Positions 8,035 through 15,437 of a stretch of 64,000 nucleotides of DNA are shown in pieces. Source of the stretch: Pacificimonas sp036351775 (GTDB lineage Bacteria; Pseudomonadota; Alphaproteobacteria; Sphingomonadales; Sphingomonadaceae); the NCBI GenBank assembly GCA_036351775.1, contig JAZBPX010000053.1:124001-188000 (forward strand). The letters run 5' to 3'. Under the pieces are notes generated by a model. The model was given only the letters and a program-made list of their open reading frames with translations, did not search any database and was not told where the DNA came from. The position numbers and the translations under genes are program-made. How positions within the stretch are numbered: the first letter of the stretch is position 1; each line of letters opens with the position of its first letter.

Positions 8035-8877
8035 TCACCCAGCGGTTGTGATTGCATAGTCCTGATCGCTCGGGAGTTGGTCGCCTGGGGCGAGAACGGA
8101 CAGACCGTCAAGTTCACGGTAGACGTCGGCGAAATGGGTATTCTCCGTCTTCCCCAGCAGCTCGTCCATGGAGCTGACCAGGAAGTAGACCTCCTGAAAC
8201 CGGTCGAAATGATAATCCGTCCGCATGATCCGCGGGATATCGAAGCGCAGCCTGCGCGCATCGTCGGCGGAGGTTGCGTGGACGGCTTCCGCATGGCTCG
8301 ATAGCAAGCCGCCGCCAAATGCTTTGACGCGGCCGTTTTCGAGAATGAGTCCGAACTCGACCGTGTACAGCCAGAGCCGCCCCAAATAGTCGGCCGCATC
8401 CAGTCGTTCTGCGCGCAAGCCCGCGTTTCCGTAAGCGACGAGAAAGTCACGAAACCGAGGGTCCGCGAGCATCGGAATGTGGCCGAAGAGATCGTGGAAC
8501 ATGTCCGGTTCGTCATTATAGGCACCGCTTTCCGCGGTCCGCAGGAAGTTGGCGACCGGGAAGCGCCTGTTCGCGATGTGCTCAAAAAAGGGCTTGTTCG
8601 GGATCCAGCCCGGAACCGCGACGACTTGCCAGCCCGTCTCTTTCATCAAAACATGATTGAGCTCATCAAAGTGCGGTATGCCATCACGCGCATCCGGAAG
8701 AAGGTTCATCCCCTCGAGGAAGATCGCCGGCGCGTAGGCTTTAACCAGGCGAGACTGTCTCGCGAGCAGGTTTTGCCAGCGGTGATGGTCTTCGGCTTTG
8801 AAAGCGCCCCAGTTCTGCGCCATCGTCCAGTCGCTTTGGCAATAGTCGGGCGGGTCTGCGAAAATATGCTCTGACAC
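8035..8877 (-). CDS. pterin-dependent aromatic amino acid hydroxylase (Phe-4- or Trp-5-hydroxylase)
   Basis: This 280-residue protein is the catalytic domain of the biopterin-dependent aromatic amino acid hydroxylases, the usual size for bacterial members, with no regulatory ACT domain. The iron triad is His128 and His133 (DMFHDLFGH) and Glu174 (YTVEFGL). The usual annotation would be phenylalanine 4-hydroxylase. However, the Trp that precedes Y-T-V-E-F-G in phenylalanine hydroxylases (CvPAH Trp180, human PAH Trp326; Phe in tryptophan hydroxylases) is replaced here by Leu170 (LGRLWLYTVEFG). The gene is divergent from, and about 160 bp away from, a tryptophan-to-kynurenine operon, so tryptophan 5-hydroxylation is a serious alternative. 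No pterin carbinolamine dehydratase gene is in view. Confidence 0.9.
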   Translation of the reverse strand: MSEHIFADPPDYCQSDWTMAQNWGAFKAEDHHRWQNLLARQSRLVKAYAPAIFLEGMNLLPDARDGIPHFDELNHVLMKETGWQVVAVPGWIPNKPFFEHIANRRFPVANFLRTAESGAYNDEPDMFHDLFGHIPMLADPRFRDFLVAYGNAGLRAERLDAADYLGRLWLYTVEFGLILENGRVKAFGGGLLSSHAEAVHATSADDARRLRFDIPRIMRTDYHFDRFQEVYFLVSSMDELLGKTENTHFADVYRELDGLSVLAPGDQLPSDQDYAITTAG

Positions 8878-8931
8878 GACAGTTCCCTACACATCCGTAT
8901 AGTTGGACCACAGGCTAGCATTCGATGGCCG

Positions 8932-8942
8932 GGACATTGTCC
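8932..8942. promoter_or_regulatory. GGACATTGTCC inverted repeat in the divergent promoter region
   Basis: This is a perfect 5-1-5 inverted repeat between the minus-strand hydroxylase start (8877) and the Lrp gene start (9037). Its central place in a divergent intergenic region next to an Lrp/AsnC-type gene makes it a candidate binding site for that regulator. The link is inferred from position only. Confidence 0.4.
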
Positions 8943-9036
8943 TGAAGAGCTATCCGCGCCAGTCGATCTGAAGAATGATGTCCTTTCACTCGGCAGGGAT
9001 GGCGAAATTCGTGCTGTGGAAGAGTTCTATGCTAGG

Positions 9037-9561
9037 ATGGGAACGGATGATTCGAAGGTTCTAAAGGATGCCTGCGTGGACAGTCTGGACTGGCGGTTGA
9101 TTGAAGAACTCGAGCGGGATGGACGCGTGTCATACGCCGCCCTCGGTTCGCGCGTGGGCCTGTCAAAGTCCCCATGCTGGATGCGGGTGCAGCAGCTGGA
9201 AAAGAACGGGTTTATCGAGGGGTACCGCGCGCAGCTCGATCCGGAAAAACTCGGCCTTACCGTCGAAAGTTTCGTAAATGTCCAGATTCTCATGGATTGT
9301 CATACGGACTTCGAGAAGGCTGCTCTCGACCACCCGGCAATTGTCGAATGCTTTACCACCGCGGGCGAGACCGACTACCTGCTGCGGGTAATGGCGGTTT
9401 CCATTTCCCACCTTGATGATCTCTTGCGGCAGGATCTCTCAAAGCTTCCAGGGGTCCAGCGTCTTGCCTCCACCGTGTGCCTCAAGACCATCAAAAGGAG
9501 CGGCCATCTAGCCCGGTGGGCGATCGAGAACCAGAGCAGTTCGGCAGGAAAGCAGGCATGA
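9037..9561 (+). CDS. Lrp/AsnC family transcriptional regulator
   Basis: This protein of about 174 residues has an N-terminal winged HTH (LDWRLIEELERDGRVSYAAL, then GSRVGLSKSPCWMRVQQLEK) followed by the ligand-sensing RAM/ACT-like domain (ESFVNVQILMD to QRLASTVCLKTIKR). Lrp-type proteins next to tryptophan catabolic genes often respond to an aromatic amino acid or kynurenine. Its stop overlaps the ATG of the tryptophan dioxygenase gene (ATGA at 9558), so regulator and enzymes are co-transcribed. The ATG at 9037 is preferred; a GTG seven codons upstream (9016) is open, and neither has a strong ribosome site. It probably also governs the divergent hydroxylase gene. Confidence 0.88.
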   Translation: MGTDDSKVLKDACVDSLDWRLIEELERDGRVSYAALGSRVGLSKSPCWMRVQQLEKNGFIEGYRAQLDPEKLGLTVESFVNVQILMDCHTDFEKAALDHPAIVECFTTAGETDYLLRVMAVSISHLDDLLRQDLSKLPGVQRLASTVCLKTIKRSGHLARWAIENQSSSAGKQA

Positions 9562-10481
9562 AGGTTGGAAGCAAGAAAGAGAGAGGCCTGGTCGTCAACT
9601 TCGCGAACATCGATGGTGAGACGATACATTGGGACGATGGGCTGACCTATGCCCGGCACATCCAGACCAAAGCCCTCCTCAGCTCGCAGGTGCCGGTATC
9701 GAGCAAGCCCGATGAAATGCTCTTCATCATCATGCACCAGACCATGGAGCTCTGGCTGAAGCTGCTGCTGCACGAAACTTGTGAACTCACGTCCCAAATC
9801 CGGCGTTCCCACATCGGCAAGGCCATCAAGACGATCGACCGCATGAACACCGTCATTCGCCATATGACGCATTCGTGGGAAGTGTTGGCCACGCTGACCC
9901 CGCATGATTTCCTGACCTTCAGGGGATACCTGCGCCGCGCCTCTGGCTTCCAGTCGCATCAGTTTCGGGTTCTCGAATTCATGCTGGGTGTGAAGCGCCC
10001 CGACATGATGCTCGTCCACAAGGACGATCCGAGTGCGTTGAATGCGCTACAAGAGGCCTTGCAGAATCCGACCTTGTATGACGAAATTCTGCACATGCTG
10101 GCGCGCGAGGGGTTTGATGTGCCCGAGGCGGTCCTGAACCGCGACATCACTGCGACTTATGAGCCGGACGATGTCGTGGAAGACATCTGGCGCTCGATCT
10201 ACGAGAAACCCGAAGCGCACTGGCAACTTTACATGCTTGCCGAGAAAGTAGCGGAAATCGAATATTATTTTCATGAGTGGCGGTTCAAGCACATGAAGAC
10301 AGTGTCGCGCGTCATTGGGCACCGACCGGGAACAGGGGGGTCATCCGGTGTCGATTATCTGGTCAAATCCCTGAAGCTTACATTTTTTCCCGAACTCTGG
10401 ACCATGAGAACCAAGCTGGACGCCGACAAGGTGGGTGGCGACTACGCTCCCGGGAATACAGGCGATCAATGTCCCGCATAA
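9558..10481 (+). CDS. kynA: tryptophan 2,3-dioxygenase
   Basis: This heme enzyme opens the indole ring of tryptophan to N-formylkynurenine. The 307-residue protein has the family's N-terminal active-site helix (FIIMHQTMELWLKLLLHE, distal His60), the segment FRGYLRRASGFQSHQFR and the C-terminal signature HEWRFKHMKTVSRVIG followed by GTGGSSGVDYL, which includes the proximal heme His. The start at 9558 overlaps the Lrp stop and is preceded by GGAAAGCAGG. It overlaps the formamidase gene by 13 nt. If the divergent hydroxylase makes 5-hydroxytryptophan, this enzyme would have to accept that analogue; nothing in the sequence contradicts or proves this. Confidence 0.95.
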   Translation: MKVGSKKERGLVVNFANIDGETIHWDDGLTYARHIQTKALLSSQVPVSSKPDEMLFIIMHQTMELWLKLLLHETCELTSQIRRSHIGKAIKTIDRMNTVIRHMTHSWEVLATLTPHDFLTFRGYLRRASGFQSHQFRVLEFMLGVKRPDMMLVHKDDPSALNALQEALQNPTLYDEILHMLAREGFDVPEAVLNRDITATYEPDDVVEDIWRSIYEKPEAHWQLYMLAEKVAEIEYYFHEWRFKHMKTVSRVIGHRPGTGGSSGVDYLVKSLKLTFFPELWTMRTKLDADKVGGDYAPGNTGDQCPA

Positions 10482-11101
10482 TCGACATTTCCCAGACGAT
10501 GCGGCCCGAGATGCCGGTCTGGCCTGGTGAACCGCCGGTCGTTCTTGAACGCCTGGCGGAAATCGGGCCGGAGTGCCCTGTGAATGTCGGCAAAGTCAGC
10601 CTGCCACTCCACGCCGGAACGCATGCAGACGCGCCGTTGCACTATGTCGCGGACGGAGAAGATGCCGCCGAAAGTGACCTTTCTGCATATATGGGGTCGT
10701 GCACATTAGTGGACGCCTCTCATGTGTCTGAGACGGTCGAGATTGAAGATCTGGACTGGAAGGAGCTGAGCAGCGCTAAACGCGTACTCATTAGAACCTA
10801 CGACGAATTTCCGCATGATCGGTGGGATGCGGGATTCAAGGCCGTTTCACCTTCTGTCGTAGCGAAGCTGGGGCGCATGGGGGTCGTGCTCATCGGGACT
10901 GATGCGCCGTCGCTCGATCCACAGGACTCGAAGACGATGGACGCTCACCAAGAGGTCGCGAAGGCCGATCTGCGCATATTGGAAGGGCTGGTGCTTGAAG
11001 GGGTGCCTGCGGGAACCTATGACCTCGTTGCTCTTCCGCTGAAGCTCGAAGGTGCGGATGCGACTCCGGTTAGAGCCGTCCTGAGGGAGGTGGCCCGGTG
11101 A
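10469..11101 (+). CDS. kynB: kynurenine formamidase (arylformamidase)
   Basis: This 210-residue cyclase-like metal-dependent hydrolase releases formate from N-formylkynurenine. The zinc-binding motif HAGTHADAPLHY lies near residue 47; DISQTMRPEMPVWPGEPP at the N-terminus and GTDAPSLDPQDSKTMDAH later are standard KynB features. The ATG at 10469 lies inside the end of the dioxygenase gene (13-nt overlap), and the stop forms GTGA with the kynureninase start, so the three genes are translationally coupled. The length is typical. Confidence 0.93.
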   Translation: MSRIIDISQTMRPEMPVWPGEPPVVLERLAEIGPECPVNVGKVSLPLHAGTHADAPLHYVADGEDAAESDLSAYMGSCTLVDASHVSETVEIEDLDWKELSSAKRVLIRTYDEFPHDRWDAGFKAVSPSVVAKLGRMGVVLIGTDAPSLDPQDSKTMDAHQEVAKADLRILEGLVLEGVPAGTYDLVALPLKLEGADATPVRAVLREVAR

Positions 11102-12333
11102 TCCTGAGCGCTGCCGATACCGAACAACTCGATCGCGACGACCCGCTGGCTTCTTTCCGGGACAGATTTCGGCTTCGTCCGGGATTGCTTTACTTCGATG
11201 GCAACTCGCTCGGCGTCATGCCCCATGCAGCAAGAGACAGGGTCATTCAGACGCTGGACGAGGAATGGTCGGAAGGTCTGATTACCTCTTGGTTAAGTGC
11301 AGGCTGGCAGGCCGCCCCCCGGCGAATTGGCGACAAACTGGCAAAGCTTGTTGGCGCCGAAGCCGGTGAGGTCATTGCGGCCGATTCAACCTCGGTAAAT
11401 CTTTTCAAAGCGCTGGGTGCGGCGGCATCGTTACGCCCCGAGCGGTGCGAAATCCTGTCCGAATCCACGAACTTTCCGACCGATGTCTATATGATGCAAG
11501 GTCTCGAAACAGTTTCGGCCGGGCGATTGAGCGCTGTTACTGTTCACCCCAATCAGGTGCTATCCCGCGTAAACGAGAACACAGCCGCCGTACTCCTGAC
11601 ACAGGTCCATTATAAGACAGGACTTGTTCGGGACATGATCGCGGCGACCCGAAGCATTCAGGAAAAGGGCGCTCTGGCGATCTGGGACCTCAGCCATTCG
11701 ACCGGGGCGATCGAGGTCGACCTGAACGCGGCCAACGCTGATTTCGCGGTCGGATGCGGCTACAAGTTCCTGAACGGCGGGCCGGGCGCTCCGGCCTATT
11801 TCTACGCGGCGAAACGCAACCAGGGCGCGGCGCCAATCCTGTCGGGATGGTTCGGCCACGCGCGGCCATTTGCCTTTGAAGAGGATTATGAAGCGTCGCC
11901 CGAGATTGACCGGTTCCAATGCGGAACGCCGCAGATCCTGGGACTTGCGGGCCTTGAAGCCGGCGTGGACCTTATCCTCGAAGCCGACATGCGTCAGGTC
12001 CGGCACAAGTCTCGGCGGCTCGGCGAAATCCTGATCGAGCGCATGAAACCGCTGGCAGATCGGTTCGGATTCGAACTGGCAAGTCCAGCGGATAGCGCGG
12101 ATCGCGGTAGTCAGGTCTCATATGCGCACCCGGAGGCTTACGCAATTATACAGGCACTGAAAGAACTGGATGTGATCGGTGATTTTCGCGCTCCCGATAT
12201 CATGCGACTTGGCCTGACGCCCCTTTATCAACGTTATCAAGATATTGTTGAGTTCGTCCATAGGCTGGAAAAGGTCTGCGAAGACCGAATTTGGGACAAA
12301 GCCGAGTATAGAACCATGGCGTCAGTAACGTGA
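11098..12333 (+). CDS. kynU: kynureninase
   Basis: This PLP enzyme splits kynurenine (or hydroxykynurenine) into anthranilate (or hydroxyanthranilate) and alanine. The 411-residue protein shows the fold-type I features: LLYFDGNSLGVMP at the N-terminus, the PLP-phosphate region ADSTSVNLFKAL, IWDLSHSTGAIEVDLN and the Schiff-base Lys223 in GCGYKFLNGGPGAPAY, followed by GWFGHARPFAFE. It starts at GTG 11098 overlapping the kynB stop and ends overlapping the next GTG (12330). No anthranilate hydroxylase gene follows in this operon; ring-cleavage genes follow directly, implying that the product is already hydroxylated or that the hydroxylase lies elsewhere. Confidence 0.95.
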   Translation: MILSAADTEQLDRDDPLASFRDRFRLRPGLLYFDGNSLGVMPHAARDRVIQTLDEEWSEGLITSWLSAGWQAAPRRIGDKLAKLVGAEAGEVIAADSTSVNLFKALGAAASLRPERCEILSESTNFPTDVYMMQGLETVSAGRLSAVTVHPNQVLSRVNENTAAVLLTQVHYKTGLVRDMIAATRSIQEKGALAIWDLSHSTGAIEVDLNAANADFAVGCGYKFLNGGPGAPAYFYAAKRNQGAAPILSGWFGHARPFAFEEDYEASPEIDRFQCGTPQILGLAGLEAGVDLILEADMRQVRHKSRRLGEILIERMKPLADRFGFELASPADSADRGSQVSYAHPEAYAIIQALKELDVIGDFRAPDIMRLGLTPLYQRYQDIVEFVHRLEKVCEDRIWDKAEYRTMASVT

Positions 12334-13361
12334 CGAACAAGGATGTTCTGACTAGCCCGCTGCGCAAGGTCGCTGCCGTTCAGACAGCCCCCGTGTTTCT
12401 GGATACCCCCGCGACCGTCGAGAAGGCGTGCAGACTGATTCGGGAAGCAGCAGGAAACGGGGCCCAACTGGTGGCCTTTCCCGAGGTGTTCATCTCAGCT
12501 TATCCCTATTGGAACTGGTTGCTCAACCCGATCGAGGGAAGCGAATGGTTCAAGCGCCTTTACGAAAGCGCAGTCACCATTGACTCCGAGGAGGTTGTCA
12601 AGCTCCGCGGCGTAGTTGCAGAATGCGGTTGCACAGTTGTGATCGGCATGAACGAGACATGTGCGAATAGTCCGGGAACTATTTACAATGCAAACCTTGT
12701 CATCGGGCCAACCGGGGATGTGCTGGGGCGGCACCGAAAACTGGTCCCGACATGGGCAGAGAAGCTTACCTGGAGTGGGGGCGACGGCAGCTCGCTGCGC
12801 ACTTACAAGACACCGGTTGGCCAGTTGGGGACGCTGGCGTGCGGTGAGAATACTAATACGCTCGCTCGTTTCGCGCTGCTCGCTCAGGGCGAAAACATAC
12901 ATGTTGCCAATTACATTGCGCTGCCGGTTGCACCGACAAATTACGACATGGCCGAAGCGATCCGGATCAGGGCCACTGCGCATTCCTTTGAAGGCAAGCT
13001 GCACACCGTTGTCGCCTGTTCGCTCGTGGACGACGCCATTATCGATGCCATGGAAAAGGCAAGGCCAGGTAGTGCGGATCTGCTCGCGCGAAAGCGCAGT
13101 TCCTTTTCCGGCATTATCGACCCGCACGGCAATCTAATCGGTGAACCGCTGATCGATGAAGAGGGCATCGTCTATGGCGATATCGACCTGTCGGCGCAGA
13201 TCGAGCTCAAGCAGATGCACGATATTACCGGTGGTTATAACCGTTTCGATATCTTCGAACTGACCGTGAATCGAAAGCCGCAACCCGCCGCCCTGTTCAC
13301 GGATTTGCTGCCTGCGGGTGCGGGGCAGCAGGGCGACGACAGGGAGCCAGAAGATGAGTAG
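12330..13361 (+). CDS. nitrilase-superfamily C-N hydrolase
   Basis: This 343-residue protein has the Glu-Lys-Cys triad of the superfamily: Glu52 (AFPEVFISAYP), Lys137 (GRHRKLVPTW) and Cys171 (LACGENTN). By motif it resembles branch-1 nitrilases (nitrile to acid plus ammonia), and automatic annotation would say nitrilase. In this operon it sits between kynureninase and a ring-cleavage dioxygenase, so an amidase role on maleamate or maleamylpyruvate is attractive: such an amide would arise if an amino-bearing ring carbon were opened. This is inference; indole-3-acetonitrile is the conventional alternative substrate. The GTG start overlaps the kynU stop, and it overlaps the cupin gene by 8 nt. 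Confidence 0.85.
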   Translation: MTNKDVLTSPLRKVAAVQTAPVFLDTPATVEKACRLIREAAGNGAQLVAFPEVFISAYPYWNWLLNPIEGSEWFKRLYESAVTIDSEEVVKLRGVVAECGCTVVIGMNETCANSPGTIYNANLVIGPTGDVLGRHRKLVPTWAEKLTWSGGDGSSLRTYKTPVGQLGTLACGENTNTLARFALLAQGENIHVANYIALPVAPTNYDMAEAIRIRATAHSFEGKLHTVVACSLVDDAIIDAMEKARPGSADLLARKRSSFSGIIDPHGNLIGEPLIDEEGIVYGDIDLSAQIELKQMHDITGGYNRFDIFELTVNRKPQPAALFTDLLPAGAGQQGDDREPEDE

Positions 13362-14514
13362 AGCATCCACGAACGCCAGTCGCAGTGACGCACAGCTCGG
13401 ACGGTCCCACGTAACGGACACGCCAGCGCTTAAGGCCTTCTATTCAGACCTAGCGGATCAGAATTGCGGCGCCTTCTGGCGGCGGGCGAACGAAATCGAA
13501 CCCTGGGAACCGGAATCCCGCTATCGCCCCACAATCTGGCCCTGGTCGAAGATCAGACCAGCCTGCTTGAGGGCTATCGACTTGGTATCGCCTCAGGAAG
13601 CGGGGAGGCGCGTGGTCACGCTATTGAACGATTCCGACTTCGGTCGTTCCTACGTCGCCGCCGTTGGCTGGTTGTTCAGCGGCGTACAGGCCATGAAGCC
13701 CGGAGAAATCACACCCGCTCATAAGCATACCGCATCGGCGCATCGCTTCATAATGGAGGGTGACGGGGCTTATACCGTGGTCGATGGCCATCGCATCACG
13801 CTTGGCGCGCTGGACTATGTTCTGACCCCCAGCGGATGCTGGCATGATCACGGCGTATCCGAGGAGGGGCAGGTTTCAATCTGGCAGGACGGGCTCGATA
13901 TCCCGTTGATGAACATGCTGGAAACGAACTTTTACGCAGTTTACAATAGCCCGGCGCAGGATGCACGTGGCCCCACGAACGATCTACAGCTCTCCTACGG
14001 CAGTGCGAGCGTTTTGCCCGAACGTTTGGCGAAGTGGGACAAGCCATATTCCCCAACGATGGTCTATCGCTGGGCGGAGGTCGAGAAAGCGCTGGTTAAT
14101 CTGGCAAGCGTTCAAGATTGCGATCCGTTCGATGGACATATGATCCGTTACGCCAACCCCGTGACCGGGGGGTGGGCAATGAAGACGATGGGCGCGAACA
14201 TGCAGCGCTTGCCTGCCGGCTTTGTTGGAAGGTCTCATCGGCACACGGGCAACATCGTCTACAACGTAGCCAAGGGGAATGGTTACTCCATCATCGGGGG
14301 CGACCGGATTGACTGGTCCGAGCATGACATCTTCTGCGTCCCGTCCTGGATATGGCACAAGCATGTCAATCTCGATGCGGATGAACCTGGCTATCTATTC
14401 TCGTTCAATGATTTTCCTGTGATGGATTCACTTGGAATACGTATGGAGGAAAACAGGGAGACCGTTGATTCTTTCCAAGAGGTCAACGCGCCCAAGGCTG
14501 ATGTAAAGAGGTGA
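13354..14514 (+). CDS. second gentisate-1,2-dioxygenase-like bicupin; candidate 5-hydroxyanthranilate dioxygenase
   Basis: This 386-residue bicupin is of the same family as the protein at 2596 but clearly divergent from it. The N-terminal cupin has His123 and His125 (PAHKHTASAHRF) and His164 (GCWHDHGVS), then IWQDGLDIPL. Unlike the first paralogue, the C-terminal cupin also keeps a histidine set (RSHRHTGN...WIWHKHV). The ATG at 13354 is supported by AGGGAG seven bases upstream; it overlaps the hydrolase stop. The position directly after kynurenine-pathway genes, and before a FAH hydrolase and maleate isomerase, argues that its substrate is an aminophenol carboxylate derived from tryptophan, most simply 5-hydroxyanthranilate. 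Gentisate itself or salicylate cannot be excluded. Confidence 0.85.
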   Translation: MSRASTNASRSDAQLGRSHVTDTPALKAFYSDLADQNCGAFWRRANEIEPWEPESRYRPTIWPWSKIRPACLRAIDLVSPQEAGRRVVTLLNDSDFGRSYVAAVGWLFSGVQAMKPGEITPAHKHTASAHRFIMEGDGAYTVVDGHRITLGALDYVLTPSGCWHDHGVSEEGQVSIWQDGLDIPLMNMLETNFYAVYNSPAQDARGPTNDLQLSYGSASVLPERLAKWDKPYSPTMVYRWAEVEKALVNLASVQDCDPFDGHMIRYANPVTGGWAMKTMGANMQRLPAGFVGRSHRHTGNIVYNVAKGNGYSIIGGDRIDWSEHDIFCVPSWIWHKHVNLDADEPGYLFSFNDFPVMDSLGIRMEENRETVDSFQEVNAPKADVKR

Positions 14515-14518
14515 AGTC

Positions 14519-15427
14519 ATGAAGCTCGCTACCTACGAGTGGCGCAATGAGGGTGCGCGATTGGGAGTCCTCAAAGATGACCTGATTATCGATGTTGAAC
14601 GTTTAGGGGTCGTCTGCGGGAACAAGATGCCATTGAGCATGTTGGAGCTGATCGATTGCGGACCCGTTGCGCTGGCCGCGCTGAGTCAACTGATCGAAGA
14701 TGCAGACGCGGTCATGCTATCGCAATGCTCAACCCCTGCCTGCAATGTGCGATTTCTTGCGCCTATTCCGAGGCCGAGAAAGAACATAATTGGAATCGGC
14801 CTGAACTATACAGAGCATGTGGCGGAAAGCGCGCGCTCTCTGGATACAAGTGGAAAGCTACCGGAAAAGCCGATCATATTCTCCAAGCCCCCCACCGCCG
14901 TTACAGGCTGGGACGCTCCGGTCTACCACAACAGCGAGCTCACTCAGCAGCTCGATTGGGAAACCGAGTTGGGTGTGATTATGGGTCGAACAGCACGCAA
15001 TGCCGCCGAGGCCGAAGCGCTTAGCTATGTTTTCGGCTATACTATCATCAACGATATCAGTGCTCGTGATTGCCGACGAGAAGGCCAGTGGATCGTTTCA
15101 AAAGGACAGGACAGTTTTGCCCCGATGGGCCCGCTGATCGTAACCGCAGACGAAATTTCCGATCCGCATGATCTGGCGCTTTCCACTTTTGTTAACGGCG
15201 TCGAAAAGCAGAACAGCAACACCAAGTATATGTTGTTCAACATCAATGCACTGATCGCCGATATTTCGCAGGTCATGACGCTGGAACCGGGCGATATCAT
15301 TGCGACGGGAACACCGGCCGGTGTTGGGGCGGGAAGGGACCCGCAAGAGTTCATGTGGCCGGGCGATGTTGTCGAATCCGTAATCGAACCGATCGGCCGA
15401 CTGCGCAACCCCATCGTGGCCGCGTAA
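14519..15427 (+). CDS. fumarylacetoacetate hydrolase family protein; candidate maleamyl-/maleylpyruvate hydrolase
   Basis: This 302-residue protein has the longer FAH architecture: an N-terminal domain of about 75 residues, then the catalytic fold with IGIGLNYTEHVAES, metal ligands in DWETELGVIMG, NDISARDCR, and the end motif IIATGTPAGVG. These enzymes hydrolyse C-C bonds of acylpyruvates. The gene lies 4 nt after the second bicupin (AAGAGGTGAAGTC precedes the ATG) and 10 nt before maleate isomerase. Since the next enzyme acts on a free cis-C4 acid, this hydrolase likely cleaves the unisomerised cis ring-opening product to pyruvate and maleate or maleamate. It contrasts with the shorter FAH at 3661, which pairs with a GST isomerase. 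Confidence 0.87.
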   Translation: MKLATYEWRNEGARLGVLKDDLIIDVERLGVVCGNKMPLSMLELIDCGPVALAALSQLIEDADAVMLSQCSTPACNVRFLAPIPRPRKNIIGIGLNYTEHVAESARSLDTSGKLPEKPIIFSKPPTAVTGWDAPVYHNSELTQQLDWETELGVIMGRTARNAAEAEALSYVFGYTIINDISARDCRREGQWIVSKGQDSFAPMGPLIVTADEISDPHDLALSTFVNGVEKQNSNTKYMLFNINALIADISQVMTLEPGDIIATGTPAGVGAGRDPQEFMWPGDVVESVIEPIGRLRNPIVAA

Positions 15428-15437
15428 GGAACAGCTG

